The notes: generated by a model from the letters alone, not told the origin. Numbered from the stretch's first letter, positions 55,153 through 64,000 are shown. The stretch: 64,000 nucleotides of DNA from Succinivibrionaceae bacterium (GCA_019420905.1 JAHZGH010000013.1:152872-216871), one strand, 5' to 3'. Numbers and translations: made by a program.

Positions 55153-55899
55153 ATGGAGATTCTGGGACTTGATATCGGTGGAACTGGCATTAAAGGAGCT
55201 GTTGTAGACACCTCCACAGGTGAACTTAAAACCGAAAGAATACGTTTATTAACTCCTCAACCGGCAACTCCAAATGCTATTGCAGACACTGTCTGTCAAT
55301 TAGTAAAACAAATTGGCTTTGATGGCCCGATTGCCTGCGGCTTCCCTTCGCGAGTCATACATGGAATTGTAAAAACTGCCGCTAACATAGACAAATCCTG
55401 GATAAATATTCCTGTAGAGGAGTTGTTTTCTAAACGTTTAAGCAGACAAGTCTATGTTGCAAATGATGCTGATGTAGCTGCTTTAGCTGAACTTCATTTC
55501 GGAGCAGCTAAAGATGTTCCTGGCACAGTATTATTCTTAACTTTAGGTACAGGTATTGGCTCTTGCTTATTTGTCAACGGAACATTCTGCCCTAACACCG
55601 AATTAGGACATCTTATCTTCCATGGAGACAGTGCTGAACGCTACTGCTCAGGAGCTGTAAAAGAGAGAGAAAATATCAAATGGAAAGAGTGGGGCAAACG
55701 CTTAAATGAATATTTAGAATACGTCTCATTTCTTTTACAACCAGATCTTATTGTTCTTGGAGGCGGTGCTTCTAAAAAATTTGAAAAGTATGCAGAAGTC
55801 CTAAATAAAGATCTAAACATAAAGCCTGCACAGATGCTGAATTTAGCAGGTATTGTCGGAGCTGGCATGTACGGTGCTTTAAGAATTAAACAAGCCTAA
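55153..55899 (+). CDS. ppgK: Polyphosphate glucokinase (ROK family)
   Basis: This should phosphorylate glucose to glucose 6-phosphate with polyphosphate and/or ATP. The 248-residue length and the phosphate loop LGLDIGGTGIKGAVVD are typical of the PPGK group. The motifs LTLGTGIGSCLFVNG and PNTELGHL and the later KWKEWGKRLNEYLEY and VLGGGASKKF also match PPGK more than hexokinase-type glucokinases. AGAGG precedes the ATG. It may be the main entry for unphosphorylated glucose given the defective PTS homologues in this window (inference). Confidence 0.85.
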   Translation: MEILGLDIGGTGIKGAVVDTSTGELKTERIRLLTPQPATPNAIADTVCQLVKQIGFDGPIACGFPSRVIHGIVKTAANIDKSWINIPVEELFSKRLSRQVYVANDADVAALAELHFGAAKDVPGTVLFLTLGTGIGSCLFVNGTFCPNTELGHLIFHGDSAERYCSGAVKERENIKWKEWGKRLNEYLEYVSFLLQPDLIVLGGGASKKFEKYAEVLNKDLNIKPAQMLNLAGIVGAGMYGALRIKQA

Positions 55900-55908
55900 G
55901 ATCAACTT

Positions 55909-55934
55909 GCCCCTACCTAAAAGGTAGGGCTTTA
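55909..55934. terminator. Hairpin between ppgK and recJ
   Basis: The stem GCCCCTACCT / AGGTAGGGCT lies between converging genes. Its flanking T/A tracts are short, so efficiency is uncertain. Confidence 0.55.
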
Positions 55935-57632
55935 TATCAAGCATAACGCTTCAATCTTAATATCTAAGCGCTCTACTCCAAAATAACGATTAACTCCTAA
56001 AGAGTATACTACCTGAACCCTCATTCCCGGACATAAAGCTTTTTCTGCAGTATTAGCCCGCATTTTTATAGCCCACATCATAGAGCCATCCGCACAAGAA
56101 TTTAGTAATAAACGTAAATGCCTGCCTGCAACAATTACAGCCTTTTCAATTATATATTCACCATCAAAAGTCGGCTCAGGAAAACCATTTCCCCAAGGAC
56201 CAGATCTCTCCAAATCCAAAGCAAAATCTAAGCTTAAATAATTTGTTGGCAGCTGTCCGTCAGTTACCACCTCTATTTCCTGAGGACCTCCAGTATGCTC
56301 TTTGGCTTTTTCATTAAATACCTTACGGAAGCGATCTAAATCTTTACGCTTTATTGAAGCTCCTGCAGCCATAGCATGTCCGCCATAACGTATCAATAGT
56401 CCCGGATTAGCAAAATCTACCTGCTGTAAAATCTGAGCTACTGCAAACCCAGGAACAGAGCGGGCCGATCCTGAAATGATTTCACCCTCTCCAGAAAACA
56501 CAAAACAAGGCACATTATAACTATCCTTAATACGCCCAGCTAACAATCCGGCAATTCCTGGAAGCCAAGAAGATCTATATAAAGTAATAGCACTGCATCC
56601 ATTTTGATTTTTGGCATCTTCACGAGCTTCTTTTAAAGCAACGCGCTCAAAATCGCTACGCCTACGATTACACATATCCAAACGTAAAGCCAGCTCTTGA
56701 GCCAGCTCTTCATCGTCTGTTAAAAGCAGTTCCGCTGCCGGATTGCCGTCAAGACGAATTCTGCCGGCCGCATTTAGCCGCGGACATAAATCAAAGGAAA
56801 TATTAACTGCATTGATAGTAGCCAAATCAATTTTAGCTATCTGAGCTAAAGATTTAATTCCCACAATGCACTGACCTTGATGCAGGCGGCTAAAGCCTGA
56901 TTTGACTAAGCGCCTATTATTGCTATCAAGAGGAACTACATCGCCTATTGTACCTAAAGCGACTAAATCTAAAAATACACTTAAATTAGGAGTACTTCCC
57001 TTATAAAAATCTCGTTCTGATAATTCATTTTTTACTGCACATAAGACATAAAATAAAACTCCTGCCCCGCATAAATTCTTAGAAGGAAATTTATCCCCTG
57101 GCTGCTTAGGATCAACAATTACATCCGCAGGAGGCAAAGTTTCTTGTGTCTCATGGTGATCAGTTACAACAACTTTTATTCCTAAAGATTTTGCATACTC
57201 TATAGCTTCATTACAGCTGACACCATTATCAACAGTAATAATAAAGCTTACATGCTGTTCTTTAACATACTGTTCTATAGCTTCGATACTTAAGCCATAT
57301 CCCCCTTCATAACGAGAAGGAACATAAACACTGACATTTTTTGCACCTAAAAGATTTAAAGCTCTTTTACCTAAAGCTGTACCAGTTAGGCCGTCAACAT
57401 CGTAGTCTCCAGCAATTAGAATATGCTCATCATCCATGATGGCATCAGCTATAAGTTTTTTTGCCTTATCAATATTTTTAAGATCTTTATAATGAAGCAA
57501 ATCTCTGAGCAAACATTCACAATCAGCCTGATTGCTTACCCCTCGACGAGCTAATAATTGCCGCAATACAGGATCTTGAATATACGGCTCTAGACTTTCA
57601 TCTGCAACATGCTCACGTCGGGTAATTTTCAC
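55932..57632 (-). CDS. recJ: Single-stranded-DNA-specific exonuclease RecJ
   Basis: RecJ is a 5'-3' ssDNA exonuclease used in recombination and mismatch repair. DHH-family motifs are intact: IAGDYDVDGLTGTA (motif I), VVTDHHETQETLPPA (motif III), LCGAGVLFYVLCA and, in the DHHA1 part, RYGGHAMAAGASIKR. The length of 566 residues is normal. prfB and dsbC, its usual neighbours in E. coli, are not here. Confidence 0.96.
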   Translation of the reverse strand: MKITRREHVADESLEPYIQDPVLRQLLARRGVSNQADCECLLRDLLHYKDLKNIDKAKKLIADAIMDDEHILIAGDYDVDGLTGTALGKRALNLLGAKNVSVYVPSRYEGGYGLSIEAIEQYVKEQHVSFIITVDNGVSCNEAIEYAKSLGIKVVVTDHHETQETLPPADVIVDPKQPGDKFPSKNLCGAGVLFYVLCAVKNELSERDFYKGSTPNLSVFLDLVALGTIGDVVPLDSNNRRLVKSGFSRLHQGQCIVGIKSLAQIAKIDLATINAVNISFDLCPRLNAAGRIRLDGNPAAELLLTDDEELAQELALRLDMCNRRRSDFERVALKEAREDAKNQNGCSAITLYRSSWLPGIAGLLAGRIKDSYNVPCFVFSGEGEIISGSARSVPGFAVAQILQQVDFANPGLLIRYGGHAMAAGASIKRKDLDRFRKVFNEKAKEHTGGPQEIEVVTDGQLPTNYLSLDFALDLERSGPWGNGFPEPTFDGEYIIEKAVIVAGRHLRLLLNSCADGSMMWAIKMRANTAEKALCPGMRVQVVYSLGVNRYFGVERLDIKIEALCLI

Positions 57633-57841
57633 AATTCTTTCTCCAAAACTCCTTATTATAATAACAAAAATTTAACCCAGCCCTTATATATAGCTTATAA
57701 GCTATATAAAATTTTTCATATAAAATTCTTTTAAAAGCATTCAAAATCATTAAAGAAAAAAATGTTAGTATTCTTAGGGTTAGGTTCTGATAAAATAGCA
57801 AATAGTGCTGTATGAAAAAAAGAGCATAATTATCTAAGCAT

Positions 57842-59233
57842 ATGCCGAATCAAAAATTGCAACCTCGCCTATTATTGCTTCTGTTGCCATTAGCGTTACT
57901 TACGCTGATCTCTTATGCTTTTGATTTAAGAATACGTAATCAATTTTCTATTGCATTACAATCAGATATACTTTTTCTCAGCAGATTATTTATACCCTCT
58001 TTATTTGCTTTAGGCGCAGCTTTATTGATCCCCACTAGCTCACGTATATTGCAACTTATAGCAGTAATAAGCAATTATTTCTTATTAGCATTCTTCAGCT
58101 TGCAAAACCTGCCTGGACTATTCAGTCAGCCCACAGCGTGGGTAATTGCCTCATTATCTTCCACACTAGTATTACTACCCGATCTTGACCGTAATGTTTC
58201 AAGAAAAAAACGCTCTTCTTTAATCATTTTAGGAGAATTGCTATTAACCTTTATATTGCCTCAAATTACTTTAATTATCATTGTGATAATTATCGAAAGT
58301 CTTGGTAACTTTATATCATCTGCTTTTACTACTAATCTCGTAACCTCTCCTTTTTCCTGCATTATTGTGCCAATTTACAGTCTGATGCAGGCTTTAGGAT
58401 TTAATTCTCTGTTAAATTCTATAGTCAATCTTCAATATAATAATGAATATACTGATGCTCTTTTAAACAGTATCTCTCTTGGTAATATTTTAGTATTACC
58501 TATTATTTTATTGACCAGTTCTTTTATATCTCCTCACAATCTGCGCCCATTTTTATGTTTTTTTACTTTAGTAGTACCTTTGACTTCTCATATAGGTACA
58601 TGCGTTTCTATAGAACTTACTATAATTTTACTATTTTTACAGGGCTGCTTTTTTGCTTTTATATTAAGTTCAATATCTGTTTTTTTTATAAGCCTTTATT
58701 ATGATTTACCAGCCTTAACTAATTTTCATCTACTATATCTGCCAGATCTTTCTTTCAAGCATTTAAGCTGGATCACTTTTGCTCATAATTATTATGAAGC
58801 CCTAATTGTTATTACTATAAGTACCTTATTCATACAAATATTCTTAGTGCACTTATATAAATTCCGCTATATTCGCAATACACAAAGATTACCTAACTTA
58901 AAAAATAAAATTAAACTAAATAGACACAGTAGTCCTGATCTCTATGTCATAGCCTTACTCAAAGCTTTCGGCGGGCTTAGTAATTTACGTTCAATAATAA
59001 GACAAGGGCGTATTTGTTATATAAAAGCTAACGATCCTAATATCGTATCGCTTACAGAACTCAATAGAATATGTATGCACAAACCTCGTTTTGAACGCAA
59101 CCATAATGTATATGTTCTGGATATTGGAGACAATTGTGCAATTATCACAGAAAATCTCTCAGCAATGATTGCTGATATCGGCGAAAGCTCGGATACGCAT
59201 ATTACTCTTTCTCAAGAATACATTATTAGATAA
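57842..59233 (+). CDS. PtsG-like EIICB membrane protein lacking catalytic residues
   Basis: The 463-residue protein has about ten hydrophobic segments in residues 8-340 and a soluble C-terminal domain of about 100 residues. The soluble part aligns with the EIIB of glucose permease: YVIALLKAFGGLSNL matches ALVAAFGGKENI, and after FGG a gapless alignment puts Gln388 at the phospho-cysteine of CITRLR. In the membrane part IYSLMQALGFNSLLNSIVN aligns with the YGFIER...GLHHIWN region, and IGTCVSIEL with GITEPIEF, so the sugar-binding residues are lost. The homology is my own alignment and moderately secure. A weak ribosome site precedes the ATG; prmA follows after 15 bases. Confidence 0.62.
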   Translation: MPNQKLQPRLLLLLLPLALLTLISYAFDLRIRNQFSIALQSDILFLSRLFIPSLFALGAALLIPTSSRILQLIAVISNYFLLAFFSLQNLPGLFSQPTAWVIASLSSTLVLLPDLDRNVSRKKRSSLIILGELLLTFILPQITLIIIVIIIESLGNFISSAFTTNLVTSPFSCIIVPIYSLMQALGFNSLLNSIVNLQYNNEYTDALLNSISLGNILVLPIILLTSSFISPHNLRPFLCFFTLVVPLTSHIGTCVSIELTIILLFLQGCFFAFILSSISVFFISLYYDLPALTNFHLLYLPDLSFKHLSWITFAHNYYEALIVITISTLFIQIFLVHLYKFRYIRNTQRLPNLKNKIKLNRHSSPDLYVIALLKAFGGLSNLRSIIRQGRICYIKANDPNIVSLTELNRICMHKPRFERNHNVYVLDIGDNCAIITENLSAMIADIGESSDTHITLSQEYIIR

Positions 59234-59248
59234 ATAATAGGATATATC

Positions 59249-60136
59249 ATGCAAGACACAGATTGGATACAAATCAAAATGCGTACAGGCAGTAAGCTCG
59301 CAGACACTGCAGCTAATCTTTTAGAACAATTAGGAGCTATAGCTGTCAGCTATACTGACGCTGAAGACAGTCCTATTTTAGAGCCTAAACCTGGTGAACG
59401 CCGTCTTTGGCCTGCCACAGAAGTTACTGGCCTGCTGCCTCAAGGAACAGATCCTCAGCCAATTTTAGATACCCTTAAAGCTATATTAGGAGATCATCTG
59501 CCGATGATGTCTACCCACTTAGAAGATAAAAATTGGATTCGAGCTTGGATGGATCAATTCAAGCCATTAAAATTTGGCCGCCACTTATGGATTTGTCCTT
59601 CCTGGCTTAAAGTAGAGGAAAAAGATGCTATTGTAGTTATGTTAGATCCAGGCTTAGCTTTTGGTACTGGTACTCATCCTACAACATCATTATGCTTAAG
59701 TTTTTTAGATAGCCTTGATTTTAAAAATAAAAAAGTCTTAGATTATGGTTGTGGTTCAGGAATTTTAGCTATTGCTGCCTTAAAGCTTGGAGCACAATGC
59801 GCAACAGGCATTGATATTGATGAGCAGGCTATAGAAGCCAGTAAAGAAAATGCCGTACGTAATAATGTTGCTGAAAAGTTAAGCCTTAATATTGGCTCAA
59901 AAAATATACCTGAAGGTAATTTTGCAATTACTGTGGCAAATATCCTAGCTGGTCCTTTAGCTGAACTCGAGCCAGATATAGCCAGGCTTACAGCCTCTGG
60001 AGGAAAATTAGCACTATCCGGAATTTTGGTTGAACAAGCTCAGGAAGTTATTGATGCTTATAGTGCAGATTTTCATGAAATGAAACTTGAGCAAAGTAAA
60101 GAAGGATGGGCTTTACTTACCGGTACTAGAAAATAG
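59249..60136 (+). CDS. prmA: Ribosomal protein L11 methyltransferase
   Basis: PrmA trimethylates uL11 with SAM. The N-terminal substrate-binding domain (WIQIKMRTGSKLADTAANLL) precedes the methyltransferase domain: LDPGLAFGTGTHPTT, VLDYGCGSGILAIAALKLG and VANILAGPL. The length of 295 residues is standard. AGGA lies before the ATG. It appears cotranscribed with the PtsG-like gene. Confidence 0.97.
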   Translation: MQDTDWIQIKMRTGSKLADTAANLLEQLGAIAVSYTDAEDSPILEPKPGERRLWPATEVTGLLPQGTDPQPILDTLKAILGDHLPMMSTHLEDKNWIRAWMDQFKPLKFGRHLWICPSWLKVEEKDAIVVMLDPGLAFGTGTHPTTSLCLSFLDSLDFKNKKVLDYGCGSGILAIAALKLGAQCATGIDIDEQAIEASKENAVRNNVAEKLSLNIGSKNIPEGNFAITVANILAGPLAELEPDIARLTASGGKLALSGILVEQAQEVIDAYSADFHEMKLEQSKEGWALLTGTRK

Positions 60137-60165
60137 CACCCGATTAATAAGCCCCAAAATTGCGC

Positions 60166-60171
60166 TATAAT
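60166..60171 (+). promoter_or_regulatory. Candidate -10 element for the brxD-brxHI pair
   Basis: A consensus TATAAT lies 47 bases before brxD. No convincing -35 hexamer is seen. A strong AGGGAGA ribosome site at 60202-60208 supports the start at 60218. Confidence 0.45.
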
Positions 60172-60217
60172 ATCTAATCCACAAAAATTTTTACAGACAC
60201 AGGGAGACAGAAACGAA

Positions 60218-61552
60218 ATGGCGAATATCAGACCCCGTGAACGAACCGCAATTATCCAATCTTTAAGAGCCGGCGTAACTCCTCGAACAGGACTTGAGCA
60301 TATTCAAGTAGGTCGTGTTAATGAGGTAAAAGCGCTAATTGAAGATATAGATAATATCATCGACGGTGGTAGTGCCTTTCGTATTATTATTGGAGACTTC
60401 GGTGCAGGAAAAAGCTTTTTTCTGCAGCTTATTCGTTATATAGCTCTTGAAAAAGGGCTTGTGGTTATTAACGCTGATATGTCTCCTGACAGACGCCTTT
60501 TTGCATCAGGAGGCCAAGCTCGCAACCTTTATAAAGAGCTCACTCGCAATCTTGCTACCCGTGCTCACCCTGAAGGTAATGCTATGGTTTCTTTAGTTGA
60601 AAAATTCATTACTGAACAACGTCGCATTGCCGATGAAAAAGGTGAAGACGTAGAGAGGGTGATTAAAAACCGTCTAAATTCACTCTCTGAGCTAGTGGAT
60701 GGCTATGATTTTGCTCAGGTAATTGCTGCATATTGGCGAGGTTACCATGAAGATAACGAAAATCTTCGTAATGCAGCAATCCGCTATTTGCGAGGCGAAT
60801 ATACCTCACGTGCCGATGCTAAAAAAGATTTAGGCGTAAGAGCAATTGTTGATGATCAGAATATTTATGATCACATCAAATTACTTGCTCGTTTTGTTAC
60901 ACAGGCTGGTTTTAAAGGGCTATTGGTTAACCTTGATGAAGTTGTTAACCTTTACAAACTTCCTTCTCAGCGCTCTCGCACAGCGAATTATGAGCAATTA
61001 TTACGCATTCTTAACGACTGTCTGCAAGGAAGTGCCGAAAACTTAGGCTTTTTACTGGGAGGTACTCCAGAATTTTTAATGGATCAGCGTAAAGGTCTAT
61101 ACAGCTATGAGGCTCTACATACTCGCTTGGCAAATAATACCTTTGCTGATATTGCTCATGTAGTTGATTACCATGCACCGATATTACCTCTGCAAAATCT
61201 CTCCCCCGAAGAGGTTTTTGTATTATTGTGTAATATTCGTAATGTTTTCGCTTCAGGAGATCCTAAAAAATATTTACTTCCTGATGAAGCTTTAACTGCT
61301 TTTTTAAATCACTGTGCTCAAACTATCGGTGAAGCCTATTTCCGGACGCCAAGAAATACAATTAAAGCTTTTGTCGATTTATTAGCCGTAATAGAACAAA
61401 ACCCTGAAATAAAATGGCAAACCCTTGTAGGAACTATAAATATCGATAAAGAAAGTTCCGGCCCTGAACTTGTAACTATCAATAAAGATCAGCAAGATAA
61501 TCAGACAGATAATAATGAAGATGACGACGAGCTAATGTCATTTAAACTTTAA
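60218..61552 (+). CDS. brxD: BrxD-like P-loop ATPase (DUF2791 family)
   Basis: The 444-residue protein matches BrxD, the AAA-type ATPase of type 2 BREX loci. The N-terminus (RPRERTAIIQSLRAGVTP) and GLEHIQVGRVNEV are typical. Walker A is IGDFGAGKSFFL (about residues 57-68) and Walker B is GLLVNLDEVVNLY. Later motifs are LGGTPEF and TPRNTIKAFVDLL. The C-terminal 30 residues are acidic and disordered. No pglX, pglZ or methylase is near; the only partner is the helicase gene 7 bases downstream. Confidence 0.85.
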   Translation: MANIRPRERTAIIQSLRAGVTPRTGLEHIQVGRVNEVKALIEDIDNIIDGGSAFRIIIGDFGAGKSFFLQLIRYIALEKGLVVINADMSPDRRLFASGGQARNLYKELTRNLATRAHPEGNAMVSLVEKFITEQRRIADEKGEDVERVIKNRLNSLSELVDGYDFAQVIAAYWRGYHEDNENLRNAAIRYLRGEYTSRADAKKDLGVRAIVDDQNIYDHIKLLARFVTQAGFKGLLVNLDEVVNLYKLPSQRSRTANYEQLLRILNDCLQGSAENLGFLLGGTPEFLMDQRKGLYSYEALHTRLANNTFADIAHVVDYHAPILPLQNLSPEEVFVLLCNIRNVFASGDPKKYLLPDEALTAFLNHCAQTIGEAYFRTPRNTIKAFVDLLAVIEQNPEIKWQTLVGTINIDKESSGPELVTINKDQQDNQTDNNEDDDELMSFKL

Positions 61553-61559
61553 GGATCAT

Positions 61560-63830
61560 ATGGAGCAAAAAAATACCTTTGAGCTCTTAAATCGGGATTT
61601 ACAGAAATGGATCTTTCGTAAAGGCTGGAAAGATCTGCTCCCGATTCAAAAAGCTTCTGTTGGACCTATCCTAAAATGCCAAGATGACATTATTATCTCA
61701 GCCTCAACTGCTAGCGGAAAAACAGAAGCAGCTTTTCTTCCTGCAATAACCGCAATTTGCCAAACTCCGCAAAAAAAAGGCATAAGAATTTTATATATAA
61801 GTCCTCTTAAAGCCCTCATTAATGATCAATTTCGTCGCCTAGATGAAATGACCTCAGCAATGTCTTTAAAGGTCACCCCTTGGCATGGTGATGTTTCTGC
61901 AAATAAAAAAGAACAAATCTTAAGAAATCCAGAAGGAATTATTCTTACTACCCCTGAATCATTAGAGTCAATGCTGATAAATCATGTCAATTGGCTTCAA
62001 AAAGCTTTTGATGGGCTTGATTTTATTATAATTGATGAATTTCACGCCTTTATAGGAACTGCACGCGGTTATCAATTACAATCGCAACTACATCGTCTTG
62101 ATAATCTTATTGGACGTCAAGTTGTACGCATCGGTATTTCCGCAACTTTTGCTGATGCCTCAGGAGTAATAAAATACCTAAGACCTAATAGCAATCGCCA
62201 TTGTGAAATCATCTCTCAAACAAATTCAGGAACAGACAAGCTTTCTATTCAGATCAGAGGCTATGAAATCAAAGAATATTTGCACAATGATGATGATACT
62301 CCTCCTGATCTTAAAGAAGAAAAGAAACATATCAGTCAAGAATTTCAAAGTCTATCCGCCGATATCTTTAGATTATTAAGAGGAAGTACCAATTTAGTTT
62401 TTTGTAATTCGAGATTTTATACTGAAGCCATAGCTGGTATTTTACAAAATCTCTCCATACAACATCATGTTCCAAATGAATTTTTTCCTCACCACGGCTC
62501 TTTATCTAAAGATATGCGAGAAAGTCTCGAATACCGATTACAGCAAGGCAAGATCCCTACCACTGCTATCTGTACCGCTACTTTAGAATTAGGCATAGAT
62601 ATTTCTAATGTGCAATCTATTGCCCAGATTGATCCTCCTTCTACAGTTTCATCTCTAAGACAACGTTTAGGAAGATCAGGCCGCCGTGATCATTTAGCTG
62701 TATTGCGCTTATTTATCCCTGAATATACCGGCCTAAAAATGCCTTTATGTTCTATCCTTTCGGAAAATACAGTACTCTCAATTGCAATGATAAATCTATT
62801 GCTAAAGCGCTGGTACGAACCTCCATATAAACAAGAGTATGCTTTTTCAACATTATTGCAACAAACTTTATCTGTAATTGCATCTTACGGGAGCGTCTCC
62901 GCAATTGCTCTTTACAACCTGCTTTGCAAAACTGGTCCATTTTCAATTTGTACTCCTAAGGTATACAGTAGCTTCCTGAAAGATTTAGGTAATAGTGATC
63001 TTATTGTGCAATTAAATGATGGTTCTTTAACCCTAGGCCTTGAAGGAGAAAAATTAGTTTCTGACTGGGGGTTTTACGCCTCTTTTAAAACTCCAGACGA
63101 ATATACTATTGAAGCAGATAATAAAAAAATAGGAACTGTACCTCTAACAAGAAGCCTTGAAATAGACGATATTTTCCTGTTTGCTGGGCGAGGCTGGAAG
63201 GTTGTTTTTTTTAGTGAAGAACGAAAACTAATCGGTGTTAAGAGTAGTAATCTAGTCGCTGAGCCCCTCATGCTTTATGGCAGTAGCGGACAAATTCACG
63301 ACACAATTCGTGAAGAAATGTATAAGATATATGTACAAGAAGAAATACCGCCTTTTCTAAATAAACAAGCTAAACTAAATTTGGCTAACGGCATTAAAAT
63401 TTTCAAAAGCTTGGATCTAAAAAATCATCATATAGTAAATGGACCTCAAGGATTGGCTATATTTCCTTGGAAAGGCGACTGTATCTTAAGAACAATAATG
63501 CTGCTTTTAAAAAAAGAATCCATCAAAGCCAGTATTTGGGGATCACACCTTGAATTAGGTTTTACATCGCTTGATACTTTAAAAGTAGCTATATTTAACT
63601 TGCTCGATTGCAAAGAAATTAAAGGAACAGATCTCGTCTCTAAAATTCGTAATCTAAATCTTGAGAAAAATGACGATTATTTAAGTGTAGATCTTAAGAG
63701 ATTAAGTTACGCACACAGCAAGTTAGACATAGAAGGAGCTCGCAATTTCTTAAAATTACTATATAAAGAACTCCAAGAAAACCCTCCTAAAAGTGTAAGC
63801 ATATCCTGGTCAACTGCTACCTCAGCTTAA
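61560..63830 (+). CDS. brxHI: BrxHI-like Lhr-type DEAD/DEAH helicase
   Basis: This 756-residue SF2 helicase has complete motifs: ASTASGKTEAAF (I), YISPLKALINDQ (Ia), LTTPESLE (Ib), IIDEFHAF (II), ISATFAD (III), TATLELGID (V) and RQRLGRSGRRD (VI). The C-terminal 350 residues form the extended Lhr/BrxHI region. Pairing with BrxD is the BrxD-BrxHI module of type 2 BREX. The module may act alone as a defence or nucleic-acid processing system here (inference). It ends 83 bases before an rRNA terminator on the other strand. Confidence 0.85.
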   Translation: MEQKNTFELLNRDLQKWIFRKGWKDLLPIQKASVGPILKCQDDIIISASTASGKTEAAFLPAITAICQTPQKKGIRILYISPLKALINDQFRRLDEMTSAMSLKVTPWHGDVSANKKEQILRNPEGIILTTPESLESMLINHVNWLQKAFDGLDFIIIDEFHAFIGTARGYQLQSQLHRLDNLIGRQVVRIGISATFADASGVIKYLRPNSNRHCEIISQTNSGTDKLSIQIRGYEIKEYLHNDDDTPPDLKEEKKHISQEFQSLSADIFRLLRGSTNLVFCNSRFYTEAIAGILQNLSIQHHVPNEFFPHHGSLSKDMRESLEYRLQQGKIPTTAICTATLELGIDISNVQSIAQIDPPSTVSSLRQRLGRSGRRDHLAVLRLFIPEYTGLKMPLCSILSENTVLSIAMINLLLKRWYEPPYKQEYAFSTLLQQTLSVIASYGSVSAIALYNLLCKTGPFSICTPKVYSSFLKDLGNSDLIVQLNDGSLTLGLEGEKLVSDWGFYASFKTPDEYTIEADNKKIGTVPLTRSLEIDDIFLFAGRGWKVVFFSEERKLIGVKSSNLVAEPLMLYGSSGQIHDTIREEMYKIYVQEEIPPFLNKQAKLNLANGIKIFKSLDLKNHHIVNGPQGLAIFPWKGDCILRTIMLLLKKESIKASIWGSHLELGFTSLDTLKVAIFNLLDCKEIKGTDLVSKIRNLNLEKNDDYLSVDLKRLSYAHSKLDIEGARNFLKLLYKELQENPPKSVSISWSTATSA

Positions 63831-63836
63831 TAAATT

Positions 63837-63865
63837 ATACCTGCAATCAATTCTATTGCAGGTAT
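63837..63865 (+). terminator. Possible terminator hairpin after brxHI
   Basis: A 10-bp stem ATACCTGCAA / TTGCAGGTAT lies just after the stop. The tail has no T-run, so termination is uncertain. Confidence 0.45.
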
Positions 63866-63912
63866 AGCTATTTAAGGCTTTTACTTCGACTAAAAGTTAT
63901 GGCGCAAAAACG

Positions 63913-63939
63913 AAAAAACCCGAGTCATTAGACTCGGGT
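63913..63939 (-). terminator. rRNA operon terminator
   Basis: On the minus strand the 9-bp stem ACCCGAGTC / GACTCGGGT with a 4-base loop is followed by U6. It lies 16 bases past the 5S rRNA 3' end. Confidence 0.92.
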
Positions 63940-63954
63940 CTCTCTAAAAAAGGA

Positions 63955-64000
63955 AGCCCGGCGGTGATCTACTCTCACACAAACGTACGTTGCACTACCA
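63955..64000 (-). rRNA. rrf: 5S rRNA, 3' end (gene continues beyond the window)
   Basis: The plus-strand sequence GCCCGGCGGTGATCTACTCT is the complement of the conserved 3' part of 5S rRNA, and ACTACCA further on matches the next conserved block. Only about 46 bases are inside the window. The rest of the rRNA operon must lie to the right. Confidence 0.9.

Overview
The window is a 64 kb piece of a low-GC chromosome from a gammaproteobacterium. Gene order matches enteric bacteria at many points: the dnaQ/rnhA divergent pair near mltD, zipA-ligA divergent from cysZ, holD-rimI, apaH convergent with folA, rplU-rpmA-obgE divergent from ispB, and the yjeF-tsaE-amiB-mutL-miaA-hfq-hflX-hflK-hflC-purA cluster. 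AT-rich composition, the loss of ptsH/cysK between cysZ and ptsI, and a Bacillota-style polymerase pair fit a host-associated anaerobe such as the Succinivibrionaceae. That family name is an inference.

Layout. Positions 1-8.4 kb hold purM, a Y-family polymerase with a YolD-like partner, a phosphoethanolamine transferase, gmhA, dnaQ, rnhA and an MltD-like transglycosylase. Positions 8.4-19.7 kb hold ligA-zipA, cysZ with two PTS-like genes, pntAB, rimI with a HolD-like gene, and upp. Positions 19.7-29.5 kb form an AT-rich accessory island ending at tRNA-Trp. It holds a DUF2971 gene, 1.4 kb of apparently empty DNA, and a five-gene modification/helicase/GIY-YIG nuclease operon in which the methyltransferase, helicase and one small gene are broken. 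Positions 29.5-41.5 kb hold pyrBI, an RNA methyltransferase, a glycine-zipper lipoprotein, phoA, tRNA-Ile2, dnaG, two tandem apaH genes, folA, obgE, rpmA and rplU. Positions 41.7-55 kb hold ispB and the long purA-to-yjeF gene cluster. Positions 55-64 kb hold a polyphosphate glucokinase, recJ, a PtsG-like membrane protein, prmA, an isolated brxD-brxHI pair and the 3' end of a 5S rRNA gene.

The most striking signal is a set of three PTS homologues whose catalytic residues are missing. The enzyme I-like protein lacks the Cys502 and Asn454/Asp455 equivalents. The EIIA-Glc-like protein has Asn and Thr at the two active-site histidines. The PtsG-like protein has Gln at the phospho-cysteine and has lost the GLHH and GITEP residues. 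A polyphosphate-type glucokinase in the same window could phosphorylate glucose instead. The three proteins may form a retained, non-phosphorylating regulatory system. A second strong signal is the broken MmeI-like methyltransferase / SF2 helicase / GIY-YIG operon, whose gene overlaps still show the ancestral five-gene plan. A third is the stand-alone BrxD-BrxHI pair.
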